Assembly: GCF_963668165.1 (NCBI RefSeq)
Contig: NZ_OY764209.1
Coordinates: 2,108,001-2,172,000, forward strand
From: Marispirochaeta sp.
Lineage (GTDB): Bacteria > Spirochaetota > Spirochaetia > JC444 > Marispirochaetaceae
Direction of reading: 5' to 3'
DNA: 64,000 nucleotides
The position numbers and the translations under genes are program-made. This document shows positions 44,411-52,454 of this stretch, one piece after another. Within the stretch, counting starts at the first letter, position 1, and every line of letters starts with the position of its first letter. Below the pieces are notes generated by a model that saw nothing but the letters and a program-made list of their open reading frames with translations, was not told where the DNA came from and searched no databases.

Positions 44411-44903
44411 GGGGCTGGAACAGTTACGGTCGGAACTGCGGCAGGATCTTTATTTTATCAAAGTTAACCACCAGAAAAATCGGGAGATGAGTTCCCGAAT
44501 TGAAGCGAGCAATACTGACGACGAGTACCAGTATGCCGCTCTGGGGTATACCCTTCATAACCTGTACACCGCTTTCGAATCCTATTTTCTGCGCATTGCC
44601 AAGTTCTTTGAGAACAATCTCGATGCTGGTGTGTGGCACAGTTCTCTCTTGGAGCGGATGACCCTCGATATCGAAGGGGTTCGGCCATCTCTCTTTGACC
44701 TCGAGTTCTCTAATAAAATTGGAGAACTTATGCGGTTCAGGCATCTTTTCCGCAATCTGTACAAAACCCCGCTGATTCCGCAGAAGGTTCTTTTTGCCAA
44801 CCAGTATGCCAAAGATATCCTGCATGATTTTATCCCCTTCCATGAGCAGTTTGACCGATTTCTCCTGGACCTCAAAGGGCATCTTGAGGATGGAGAGTCG
44901 TAA
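44397..44903 (+). CDS. HEPN/HepT-like protein, partner of the MNT gene
   Basis: 168 residues, all-helical. Starts inside the MNT gene. YAALGYTLHNLYTAFESYFL and the C-terminal FRHLFRNLYKTPL resemble HepT-like RNases paired with MNT proteins. The expected R-x4-H RNase motif reads RHLFRN, so the last His appears to be Asn; this may be a sub-family variant or loss of nuclease activity. If active it would be a ribonuclease held in check by AMPylation. The GHKL ATPase gene starts 69 bases later on the same strand. Confidence 0.72.
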   Translation: MKNSEGLEQLRSELRQDLYFIKVNHQKNREMSSRIEASNTDDEYQYAALGYTLHNLYTAFESYFLRIAKFFENNLDAGVWHSSLLERMTLDIEGVRPSLFDLEFSNKIGELMRFRHLFRNLYKTPLIPQKVLFANQYAKDILHDFIPFHEQFDRFLLDLKGHLEDGES

Positions 44904-44971
44904 ACGGCTATGACTCGCGGCCATCGGTTCCTCGCCTTGCAGGGACGAAAAATATTCCCCATACTCCCCAT

Positions 44972-46813
44972 ATGGCAGTAAAAAAGGCTAAGGGTACCGG
45001 GACCACAGGAAAACTTAAAATAAGCAACGACTGGAATGCCATCAGCATTATTGCGCTGTCCCAGAATAATCCTTTAAAAGCAATCGCGGAGTTTGTGGAA
45101 AACAGTATCGATGCCCATGCCACGGAGATAACCCTTATCCGGGGAAAACAGGGGGGAGAGTATTATCTAAAGATCGTCGACAACGGCGACGGTATCGATG
45201 ACTTCAGGTATGTGGCAACCCATATCGCCGATTCCATAAAGGCCCGGCTTAAAAAAGAGGGGGCCAGGGGGCTCCAGGGGGAGTTCGGCATAGGTCTTTT
45301 AAGTTTCTGGACCGTGGGCGAGACATTGACTCTCAGCTCCAGGGGAGCCGAGGGGATTACCCGGCGCATGAAGCTGGTTAAAAACAACCCGGGATACTCG
45401 ATTACGGAAGAGAAAAACCTCCTTTCTTCGAAAGGAACGGAACTGCTTATCCGCCCCATCCTGTCGGGGGTGCGGCAGCTGACGGGGGAAAAACTTCAGA
45501 ATTATCTGGCCTCGGAGCTGCGGGACAGGATCAATAAACAGAACGTTTTAATAAAAATCCATGACCGGACATCCCGCAAAGAGCTGATAGTCGAACCCCA
45601 CAAGTTCAGCGGCCGTCTGCTGCACCATCTGCCCATGCCGGAGTGCCCCATGGGGGATGTTTACCGGGAGATCTATCTGAACGAGCAGTCTCCGGAGAAC
45701 CGGGTAGCCCTCTACAAGAACGGTACCAGGGTTTTTCCTTCCCTGACCCGAATAGACCAACTGGCCTGTTCCCCCTGGAACTCCGGCTACCTTACCGGGA
45801 TCATTGACGCCTCCTTTCTGCAGCTGACTCCGGGAACCCGGGACGGCATTATCTACGATGACGCCTTCGAGAGCTTTCTGATCTCCCTGGAACTCTTGGC
45901 CGAAGCCCTGATGCAGCTTATTGACGAACAGCAGCGGGCGGAGGAGGAGAAGGCCAGTCACCGTATCCTGCACCGGATATCCAAAGCGATCCGGGAAGCC
46001 CTCTCGTATCTGCCCGACGAGGAGTACGGCTGGCTTTCAATTGGGGCGGGGGGCAGAGGCCGCGGTCCGGTACAGACGGTAAAAACTGTCTACCTTGCAG
46101 GTGATGGAAGTGCGGAAACCGTCGCGGAAGTTCCCGGAGAGGACACTGAGGCCGCGCCGGTATTCATAAATGAAGCGGCCCCGGAAAAAGAGGAGGCCCA
46201 GAGGGAGTTTTTTGATATTCCCGGAGAGTTGTTCAGCGCGTCCATATCTCCCGGTAAAGCAGTCATTCCGGTGGGAGAGAAAAAGCGCTTTTCCGTCATT
46301 GCAAAGGACCGCAAAGGTGTCCGCCTGGACGCGGGTTTTTCTGTCCGCTGGGAGCTGACCGAGAAGCAGGGGGAGATAGATGATCCATCGAGTGTCTATA
46401 TTACCTTCACCGCCCCCGAAGAACCCTGTGTAACGAGCCTGGGATGCATTGTAAACCAGGGGGAGACGGAGGTCCTTGCCGAATCGCTTATTACCATTAC
46501 CGCCGAGCTGGAAGCGATCGGCGGCGGAACATCCCCCTCGGACCGTCGTAAGCGGGGCCTGCCGGGATACACCTACCGCAAGGCGCCGGGAGAGCTCTGG
46601 AGGAGCCGCTACGACGCCGAACGCGATCTTATCATCATCAACAACGGCCATGCTGACTTTATCTACGCCTCGAAGCAGAAAAGCCGCAAGCTCAAGTATA
46701 TCTCCAAGCTTTTTGCCAAGGAGCTGGTACTGGCCAACTTCCCCGAGGTAAACCGGGAGCAGATTCTGGAACGGATGATCGAGCTGCAGCTGTATACGGA
46801 GGAGAACCTGTGA
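44972..46813 (+). CDS. GHKL-type (MORC/Hsp90/MutL-like) ATPase
   Basis: 613 residues. The N-terminal Bergerat ATP-binding fold shows the N-box AIAEFVENSIDAHATEI (Asn44), G1 box IVDNGDGIDDF (Asp70) and G2 box GEFGIGLLSFWTVG. A MutL/Hsp90-like second domain follows. After about residue 370 there is an acidic Glu/Pro linker, then a possible Ig-like segment (FSVIAKDRKGVRLDAGFSVR) and a C-terminal helical region. There is no HisKA domain, so it is not a sensor kinase. It overlaps the next gene by four bases (GTGA), so the two products likely form a complex. A nucleotide-gated clamp on DNA, by analogy with MORC and MutL, is my inference. Confidence 0.82.
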   Translation: MAVKKAKGTGTTGKLKISNDWNAISIIALSQNNPLKAIAEFVENSIDAHATEITLIRGKQGGEYYLKIVDNGDGIDDFRYVATHIADSIKARLKKEGARGLQGEFGIGLLSFWTVGETLTLSSRGAEGITRRMKLVKNNPGYSITEEKNLLSSKGTELLIRPILSGVRQLTGEKLQNYLASELRDRINKQNVLIKIHDRTSRKELIVEPHKFSGRLLHHLPMPECPMGDVYREIYLNEQSPENRVALYKNGTRVFPSLTRIDQLACSPWNSGYLTGIIDASFLQLTPGTRDGIIYDDAFESFLISLELLAEALMQLIDEQQRAEEEKASHRILHRISKAIREALSYLPDEEYGWLSIGAGGRGRGPVQTVKTVYLAGDGSAETVAEVPGEDTEAAPVFINEAAPEKEEAQREFFDIPGELFSASISPGKAVIPVGEKKRFSVIAKDRKGVRLDAGFSVRWELTEKQGEIDDPSSVYITFTAPEEPCVTSLGCIVNQGETEVLAESLITITAELEAIGGGTSPSDRRKRGLPGYTYRKAPGELWRSRYDAERDLIIINNGHADFIYASKQKSRKLKYISKLFAKELVLANFPEVNREQILERMIELQLYTEENL

Positions 46814-48555
46814 GGGAGGGGTTTGCCGGGGCATCATTGTATGAAATATGCGACTCCTATTTAGCGGAAGATATAAAGAAGATAGCGGCGCTTACGCGTA
46901 AGAAAATCCCCACGCGAAAGGCGGAGATTATCTCGTTTATTGGAAAAGAACTGGAGAATGAGGAGAATATCCTTCGCTATTGGAACAAGCTGGATGATTT
47001 ACAAAAAGCTGCAGTATCCGAAGCACTCTATTCCCCTCCCTTTGGCACACGGAAATTCCTCTTAAAATATGGTACTCTGCCACACTACGGTCGTCACAGA
47101 AGCCATGAACACCGAATGCCGACGTATCTGAATTTGTTCATCTTCGATGACCAGATTCCGAAAGAACTGGTTTCTCCGCTGAAAAGATTTGTCCCCCGGC
47201 CCAGACAGGACAAACTACAATCAACCGTCACTGTTCCCACAGCAATCGGTCGTGAATACGGTACCGAACTAAGCGCTTTGAGTGATGTGACAACGGTATT
47301 ACAGCTGATTGCACAGAACAAAATATCCGTAAGTGATAAGACGAAACTTGCGACAAAGACGAGTATTAAAAAGATTACAGAAGTGCTTGAAGGGGGCGAC
47401 TTCTTTCCACCGGAAGAAAGAGAGTCAAAATGGGAGCAGATCCCCGGTCCGGTAAAGGCCTTCGCGTGGCCGGTACTCATGCAGTCCGGCGGCTTGGCCC
47501 GACTCAAGGGGTCAAAACTGGAATTAACCAAAGAAGGGAAAAAGGCCGCCGGTGACAGTCCGGAGCATACGATTAAGTTGTTGTTTCTGAAATGGATGTA
47601 CTCCGAAATCCTCGATGAGTTTTCCAGAATCGACACGATTAAAGGACAGCGGGGCAAAGGGAAGCGGCATTTCTCATCCCCTGCCAGCCGGCGAGGGATG
47701 ATTATAGACGCATTGAGGCAGGCGCCGGTGAACGAGTGGATAGCCGTTGATGAGCTTTCCAGGTACATGGGAGCAAACAGCCTCGATTTCTTTGTTACGT
47801 CCGATCGCTGGTCTCTCTATATTTGTGATCCGCAATATGGAAGCCTCGGGTACGATGGCTACGGGACCTGGAATATTGTTGAAAAGCGATACCTTCTTGC
47901 ATTTCTGATGGAGTACCTTGCAACCCTCGGAATTATTGATCTGTATTATTCCGATCCCCGTGAGGCAGAACCGGATTTCGCTGATTTATGGGGTTCGGAT
48001 GAATTGAAATTCATAAGCAGGTACGACGGTTTAACGTACGTACGAGTAAACGGGTTAGGAGCATGGTGCCTGGGCTGTTCAGAAGACTACAGTACTCCCC
48101 ATCAGGAACAGAACCCTACGCTGACCGTCATGTCGAATTTCGAAGTGGTCGCTCAAGAGATGATAATGTCGGATAAAATCTACCTTGAGAGTTTTACCCG
48201 TGCTATATCCGATAACGTGTATCTGCTTGAACAAAATACCATTCTGAAAGCCCTGGATCGAGGGGATATAGTGGAGAGCATAACAGCCTTTTTACAACAG
48301 CGGAGTAATAGCGAATTGCCCGCAACTGTTTCCATGTTTTTATCGGATATTGGTAAACGGTCCAGAGCATTTGCACTAAAAGGAGACGCAATTATTATCG
48401 AGGCGAAGGACGCCGAACAGCTGATGATGGTCAGCATGGACCCGCAATTAAAAAGGCACATTTTATGCTCAAATGGCCTGTTTGTCGTTGTCCCGGAACA
48501 AGAGAAAACAGTTTTCCTGAAAAAGATGCGTGACAGGGGCTATGTAATACGCTGA
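46810..48555 (+). CDS. Helicase_C_3/XPB-N-like protein without helicase core
   Basis: 581 residues. No Walker motifs seen. The N-terminal ~300 residues are helical and winged-helix-like (YWNKLDDLQKAAVSEALYSP, GGLARLKGSKLELTKEGKKA). The C-terminal ~150 residues match the Helicase_C_3/XPB N-terminal-like module: LTVMSNFEVVAQEMIMSD, LEQNTILKALDRGDIVESIT, SELPATVSMFLSDIGKRS. Such modules normally accompany an XPB-type helicase. Starts with GTG, with CGGAGG upstream and overlapping the ATPase stop. Immediately after its stop the sequence becomes a truncated hipA on the other strand, so a following helicase gene may have been lost. Probably binds DNA together with the GHKL ATPase; inferred. Confidence 0.7.
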   Translation: MREGFAGASLYEICDSYLAEDIKKIAALTRKKIPTRKAEIISFIGKELENEENILRYWNKLDDLQKAAVSEALYSPPFGTRKFLLKYGTLPHYGRHRSHEHRMPTYLNLFIFDDQIPKELVSPLKRFVPRPRQDKLQSTVTVPTAIGREYGTELSALSDVTTVLQLIAQNKISVSDKTKLATKTSIKKITEVLEGGDFFPPEERESKWEQIPGPVKAFAWPVLMQSGGLARLKGSKLELTKEGKKAAGDSPEHTIKLLFLKWMYSEILDEFSRIDTIKGQRGKGKRHFSSPASRRGMIIDALRQAPVNEWIAVDELSRYMGANSLDFFVTSDRWSLYICDPQYGSLGYDGYGTWNIVEKRYLLAFLMEYLATLGIIDLYYSDPREAEPDFADLWGSDELKFISRYDGLTYVRVNGLGAWCLGCSEDYSTPHQEQNPTLTVMSNFEVVAQEMIMSDKIYLESFTRAISDNVYLLEQNTILKALDRGDIVESITAFLQQRSNSELPATVSMFLSDIGKRSRAFALKGDAIIIEAKDAEQLMMVSMDPQLKRHILCSNGLFVVVPEQEKTVFLKKMRDRGYVIR

Positions 48556-49569
48556 AATAACATCGCATATAGGAGTTAAATGGTATCTGCCTTCCGGTAA
48601 AAGGAAAATACTGAAGTTTTTTGCATGACCGTCGATGACGGCCAGAAGCCAGAAGAGCAGTTGTGTTTTGAAAAAGTACAGCTTATCTTTACTGGAGTAA
48701 ATGGAGCCGTTTAGAATAGCGGCAATCTCTTTGATTCCCGGTCCCCCGTCACTCTGATATTTATGGCCTGATGGACACGCAGTTGCCTGGCAGAAATCTT
48801 CCTGTGGGATTCTGATCCACCATCTTCCATCACTGGCAAGCTTGCGATCGAATCTTTCAACTATGAGAACCTTCTCCTCTTCGAAGAATTGTATCCAGCA
48901 CTTTGGCATAGGGATACCGAATTTTTCGAGTGTTTTAAGGCAGAGCCATTCATTTTCCAGGGAAGTTGAAAGATCTATTCCCTGATGCCCCACCAGGCCC
49001 AGAGGGCGTTTAAAAATGTGTGTTGCAGGAGTGGTCCCCGTGGGACGGTGCCATCTTCCATGGTGTAAAAGAAAGGCTGTTTTTTCCTGAGCCCCTGCCA
49101 AGGATATACGAAATTCCTCCTGCTTTATCCCAAACGCCGGGCGGCTCCCTGTTTGCCTGCGAAGAGTTTCCGCCATCTCGGATGCATTCCGGGGAACCCC
49201 TGATATTGTTCTGATATCCGCCGGCTCAATTCCCTCGGGGATAATCTGGATAGCTCCAACACAGTCGCGGCCTATCTCGCTGAGAAGTTCAAACGCATTA
49301 GTTCCGGCAGTGCCTAATCGGGACTGTATTCTTAACCGGATGGCTTGTGAATCAGGTAGAAGATTATCAAAAAACGCGTCAACCATCGGACCACTATATG
49401 CGGAACTTCGGCCGATGATCGGCATGGAAAGGGATATGGGGCGTGAAAGCGGGTCTGCCGCCCATTCCGCAAGATATGTGAAGCTTGATTGCCTTCCTGT
49501 CTGCCAAAATCCCACCGGTCGGCCGTTCATTAGAATATTCAGTGCCCGGGGCAACCGCCTTCGGCCCAT
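48469..49569 (-). CDS. hipA: HipA-like Ser/Thr kinase toxin, C-terminally truncated
   Basis: 366 residues against about 430-440 for typical HipA. The N-subdomain (MVDAFFDNLLPDSQAIRLRI, GAIQIIPEG), ATP-site region ISLAGAQEKTAFLL, catalytic loop VIDGHAKNFSIFL and metal site PICDVISAYYI are all present. After DVISAYYI, near 48556, the sequence departs from the family and runs antisense through the last 87 bases of the Helicase_C_3 gene before reaching a stop. The last ~75 residues are therefore missing. HipA inactivates glutamyl-tRNA synthetase or similar targets by phosphorylation. This copy may be inactive. ATG directly follows the hipB TAA. Confidence 0.85.
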   Translation of the reverse strand: MGRRRLPRALNILMNGRPVGFWQTGRQSSFTYLAEWAADPLSRPISLSMPIIGRSSAYSGPMVDAFFDNLLPDSQAIRLRIQSRLGTAGTNAFELLSEIGRDCVGAIQIIPEGIEPADIRTISGVPRNASEMAETLRRQTGSRPAFGIKQEEFRISLAGAQEKTAFLLHHGRWHRPTGTTPATHIFKRPLGLVGHQGIDLSTSLENEWLCLKTLEKFGIPMPKCWIQFFEEEKVLIVERFDRKLASDGRWWIRIPQEDFCQATACPSGHKYQSDGGPGIKEIAAILNGSIYSSKDKLYFFKTQLLFWLLAVIDGHAKNFSIFLLPEGRYHLTPICDVISAYYIAPVTHLFQENCFLLFRDNDKQAI

Positions 49570-49818
49570 TTACCACTTCTCCTGCTGATATTCGGGCTCC
49601 ACGTCACGATCGATGAGGTATAGTTCCAGCTCCAGGGCGGACAGATGTTTCAAAAGAGTTTCTACACTGCATTTTTCCGGATGGTTTTCCAGGAGGGATA
49701 CAGTCTTTGGAAGCAGTCCGGATTTTCCGGCGGCTTCTTCCTGGGTTAGATGAAGATTCTTTCGTCCGGCCTTCAAAGTGTAGGCTAATTTAACGGGATT
49801 ATTGATCAATTGATTCAT
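49570..49818 (-). CDS. hipB: HipB-like antitoxin and repressor
   Basis: 82 residues with an XRE-type helix-turn-helix: GRKNLHLTQEEAAGKSGLLP then KTVSLLENHPEKCSVETLLK, matching the HipB pattern including the C-terminal strand ALELELYLI. It binds HipA and represses the operon through the two TACCC-GGGT palindromes upstream. GGAGAG precedes the ATG. Its TAA is directly followed by the hipA ATG. Appears intact although its partner is truncated. Confidence 0.87.
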   Translation of the reverse strand: MNQLINNPVKLAYTLKAGRKNLHLTQEEAAGKSGLLPKTVSLLENHPEKCSVETLLKHLSALELELYLIDRDVEPEYQQEKW

Positions 49819-49831
49819 TATCTCTCCAATC

Positions 49832-49872
49832 TACCCTGTGGGGTATATTGTCAAGTTTTACCCTGCAGGGTG
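49832..49872 (-). promoter_or_regulatory. hipBA promoter with two HipB operator-like palindromes
   Basis: TACCCTGTGGGGTA (49832-49845) and TACCCTGCAGGGTG (49859-49872) are spaced 27 bases centre to centre. The minus-strand -35 box TTGACA (49849-49854) lies between them, and the first palindrome fills the -35/-10 spacer. Layout resembles the paired operators of E. coli hipBA, with a different sequence. Confidence 0.7.
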
Positions 49873-49913
49873 TGAAACTACGCTCAAGTCACTGTATTCG
49901 GCATCCGGATGGA

Positions 49914-50297
49914 ATGATATTGCGAGAGGCGATCCTCAAAGCCTTTAAGGGTCCTTTGCGAAACAGAGCCGAAGTGCTGATCGAAGAGCAGATGAACGAC
50001 GAACTCTGGCATCTTGTTTTGGAAAATCTGTCTCTGGATGTCCTTGCAGCGTATGACGGCCATCTATTACCAGCACATATCGAAGATATCTGTGACCACT
50101 ATAAACGTCTGATCCCGGAGTTCCGGAATCTGGCAAAGGTGCGCACACATTATCACAGAATAGCTGGACTGTTATCCCATCGGGCCGATATCCTGGGAGA
50201 TGAATTTTGCACTGAAGTGGTCAGGCAGCTGTTTCAGTTATACCCCAATCGTCCCGCCATGCGGGATGAATTCAGACAAGTCGGACTTGTCGAGTAA
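49914..50297 (+). pseudogene. 5'-truncated duplicate of the SWIM-protein C-terminus
   Basis: The last ~125 residues (ILREAILKAFKGPLRNRAEV, IEEQMNDELWHLVLENLSLD, HYHRIAGLLSHRADILGDEF, YPNRPAMRDEFRQVGLVE) align throughout with the last ~130 residues of the intact SWIM protein that ends at 52173. No SWIM domain or start region is present: upstream sequence is the hipBA control region. It is a remnant of a tandem paralogue, diverged by roughly a quarter of positions by eye. Confidence 0.75.
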
Positions 50298-50450
50298 AGG
50301 TAAGGATGCGTGGATAGAAGATAAATCAGAGGCTGCTCTGGCCATGTTTCGCACATATGTTTCCATACTCATAAGAACCATATCACCGTATCCGTTCTTG
50401 GTTACAAAAATGGGTTTGTCCTTCTCGTGGCAGATACGCTCCAATGTCAT
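50238..50450 (-). pseudogene. fragment of a YefM/Phd-type antitoxin
   Basis: ERICHEKDKPIFVTKNGYGD and MVLMSMETYVRNMARA match the middle of the antitoxin at 53403-53672 (SRICHENDEPIFVTKNGYGD, MVLMSMETYERKMARA). The DNA-binding N-terminus and toxin-binding C-terminus are absent, and the frame runs on into antisense of the SWIM remnant. No toxin gene is attached. Confidence 0.7.
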
Positions 50451-50535
50451 TAGAATTATCTATTGGACTGCTTCACATCATCGATCATGTGAGGTATAAG
50501 GGAACTATGGATGCCGGAGAAGGGAGTTCAGTGGC

Positions 50536-52173
50536 ATGAACCTTTCAAATTTTGAACAGTACATTGATGTCCGGATTCTTGAACGGGGACGCGAATACTG
50601 GGAATCAGGGCGTGTCTCAAACATGCATTGGGACGATGAGTGCATCGTTGCCACCGTTCGGGGAGGCGATCTCTATCAGGTGGAGATTGATCTGGAGGGG
50701 GCGCAAATAGATTCTGTATTCTGCGATTGTCCCTATGATTGGGATGAGTATTGTAAACATGTCGTCGCCGTATTATTTGCCCTGAAGCATGATGGTATGC
50801 CGGAATCTGACCGGGAAACGCTGGATGATATCATCCAGGCCATGAGTCCCGAGGAGATGCGATCCCTACTTGGAGAAATTCTTTCAAAAGAGCCAGAGTG
50901 GCGTGAAAGGATTATGGCGCGCTGCGCGACTGAACCGGACGATATTTTTAGTCGGTATTCTGCTCTCCTAAAGGAGCAAATTTACAGCTTTTCCGACCGG
51001 GGTGGTTTCATAGGATACCATCAAGCTCATGATGTTGGTTGTCTGGGAGATGATATCCTTGCTGAAGTCGAGACTCTTATTATCGATGAGGAGTTCGACC
51101 AGGCCTTTGCGATAAGTAAAGCGGTAATCCTGACTTTGAATGAGGCAATTGAGCAGGCAGATGACTCGAACGGGTATATCGGCGGTGCGGTGCAAAACGC
51201 CCTCGGCTGCCTGCGGAGGATTGCCGGTGCGTCTAATGTTTCCGGCGATATCAAGGATGACCTTTTTGAATTCCTGACCGACGTAAATCTTCTTGAGCAG
51301 TTTACCGATTTTGACTGGCATTATGACCTGATGGAGATCGCCGTCGAGTTGGCCGATACTGAATCTCGCGAACAACGGCTATTTTCTGTTGCAAGACGGC
51401 TGACCGGTTTTGATGATGATATTTCCCGCTATGCATATGCATGGTATCAGCAGCTGCGACTCTCCTACCTTACAAAGTTTGCATCCTTCTCGGAAGCCGA
51501 ATCCTTCATTGATGAGAATATCGACGTTCCCGAAATCCGAAGCATGAAGCTGGAAAAACTGTATAAGGACGGTCAATATGATGAAGTTATCCGTATTGCC
51601 CGGCTGGGAGTTGCGCAGGATAGTGAACTGCCGGGGCTGGTCCGCAGGTGGCAGGCGTGGGTTCTGAAAGGAGCCGAAGGAAAGAAGGACAGTGATCTTC
51701 AGAAGGAGGTTCTGAAGCAGCTTTACTTCGATTCTTACGACCTCAAGTATTACAAAAAACTCAAATCGCTCTTTACGACATCCGATTGGCTGGATATTCG
51801 ACAAGAGATCCTGCAAGCATTCGACGGGCATTGGCGCAGCAGAGCAGAGTTACTGATTGAAGAGCAGATGAGTGATGAACTCTGGCGTCTTGTTTCAGAA
51901 AATAAATCCCTCGATGTCCTTGAGGCTTATGATACCTATTTAGTGCCGGAATATACAGAAGAGATACGTGATCATTATCTCCATCTGATTCCGGAGTTTC
52001 TGAATCTGGCAAAGGGCCGCACGCATTATCAAAGAATAGCTGGGCTGTTATCCCATCGAGCCAATATCCTGGGAACTGAGTTTTGTGGTAATGTGGTCAG
52101 CCAACTATTACAGTTGTACCCAAATCGGCCCGCCATGCGGGATGAATTCAGGCAGGCTGGACTTGTCAAGTAA
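50536..52173 (+). CDS. SWIM zinc-finger domain protein
   Basis: 545 residues. Near residue 60-80 the SWIM motif reads VFCDCPYDWDEYCKHVVAVL, giving CxC-x7-CxH zinc ligands. The rest is helical with repeated ~35-residue units (LFSVARRLTGFDDDISRYAY, KLEKLYKDGQYDEVIRIARL), suggestive of a TPR-like scaffold. SWIM domains bind DNA or proteins; the function of these bacterial proteins is not established. They are often found with helicases. No clear ribosome site beyond GAAGGGAG before ATG 50536. A truncated duplicate of its 3' end lies 240 bases upstream. Confidence 0.8.
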   Translation: MNLSNFEQYIDVRILERGREYWESGRVSNMHWDDECIVATVRGGDLYQVEIDLEGAQIDSVFCDCPYDWDEYCKHVVAVLFALKHDGMPESDRETLDDIIQAMSPEEMRSLLGEILSKEPEWRERIMARCATEPDDIFSRYSALLKEQIYSFSDRGGFIGYHQAHDVGCLGDDILAEVETLIIDEEFDQAFAISKAVILTLNEAIEQADDSNGYIGGAVQNALGCLRRIAGASNVSGDIKDDLFEFLTDVNLLEQFTDFDWHYDLMEIAVELADTESREQRLFSVARRLTGFDDDISRYAYAWYQQLRLSYLTKFASFSEAESFIDENIDVPEIRSMKLEKLYKDGQYDEVIRIARLGVAQDSELPGLVRRWQAWVLKGAEGKKDSDLQKEVLKQLYFDSYDLKYYKKLKSLFTTSDWLDIRQEILQAFDGHWRSRAELLIEEQMSDELWRLVSENKSLDVLEAYDTYLVPEYTEEIRDHYLHLIPEFLNLAKGRTHYQRIAGLLSHRANILGTEFCGNVVSQLLQLYPNRPAMRDEFRQAGLVK

Positions 52174-52210
52174 ATATAATAGTGTTTATGCAGGCCCTGC
52201 GCTTGCTCTC

Positions 52211-52309
52211 GGGATTTTCCCCTGGAAAACCCTGCCGCAAGCTTGGGCTTGCAAATCCCGTCCGGGATTTACTGCGGGCAGGACTCTCATCCTCCGACTC
52301 CTGGCGGAG
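52211..52309. other. GC-rich, highly structured intergenic element
   Basis: Within 99 bases there are four hairpin-forming pairs. GGGATTTTCC pairs with GGAAAACCC (52211-52232, one bulge). GCAAGC pairs with GCTTGC around TTGG (52237-52252). AAATCCCG pairs with CGGGATTT around TC (52253-52270). CTCCG pairs with CGGAG (52292-52309). CCTGCCGCA (52231-52239) can also pair with TGCGGGCAGG (52273-52282) to enclose the middle hairpins. The block is GC-rich between AT-rich flanks. It could be a small RNA or a REP-like repeat. No coding frame is convincing. Confidence 0.45.
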
Positions 52310-52420
52310 CCTCCGGGTTATGAGCCGCAGCGGTGTCTTTACCATTGGTTTTTTTATCTGTATATATAGTAGCACTTTGGCTGTTTGTCTGCAAGGGCGG
52401 AGTTCCATGATTTGCTAACT

Positions 52421-52454
52421 GTAACCAGGGTTTTGGTGTCAGTTTCCTGGTTAC
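52421..52454. terminator. inverted repeat at the end of the nucleotidyltransferase gene
   Basis: GTAACCAGG (52421-52429) pairs with CCTGGTTAC (52446-52454) around a 16-base loop at the 3' end of the minus-strand nucleotidyltransferase gene. Weak terminator candidate, since no clear T-run follows on either strand. Confidence 0.35.

Noticed and set aside
52174..52420. Integron attC site
   Set aside because: The hairpins are suggestive, but the conserved RYYYAAC/GTTRRRY core sites are not present, and neighbouring modules are in mixed orientation, unlike cassettes.
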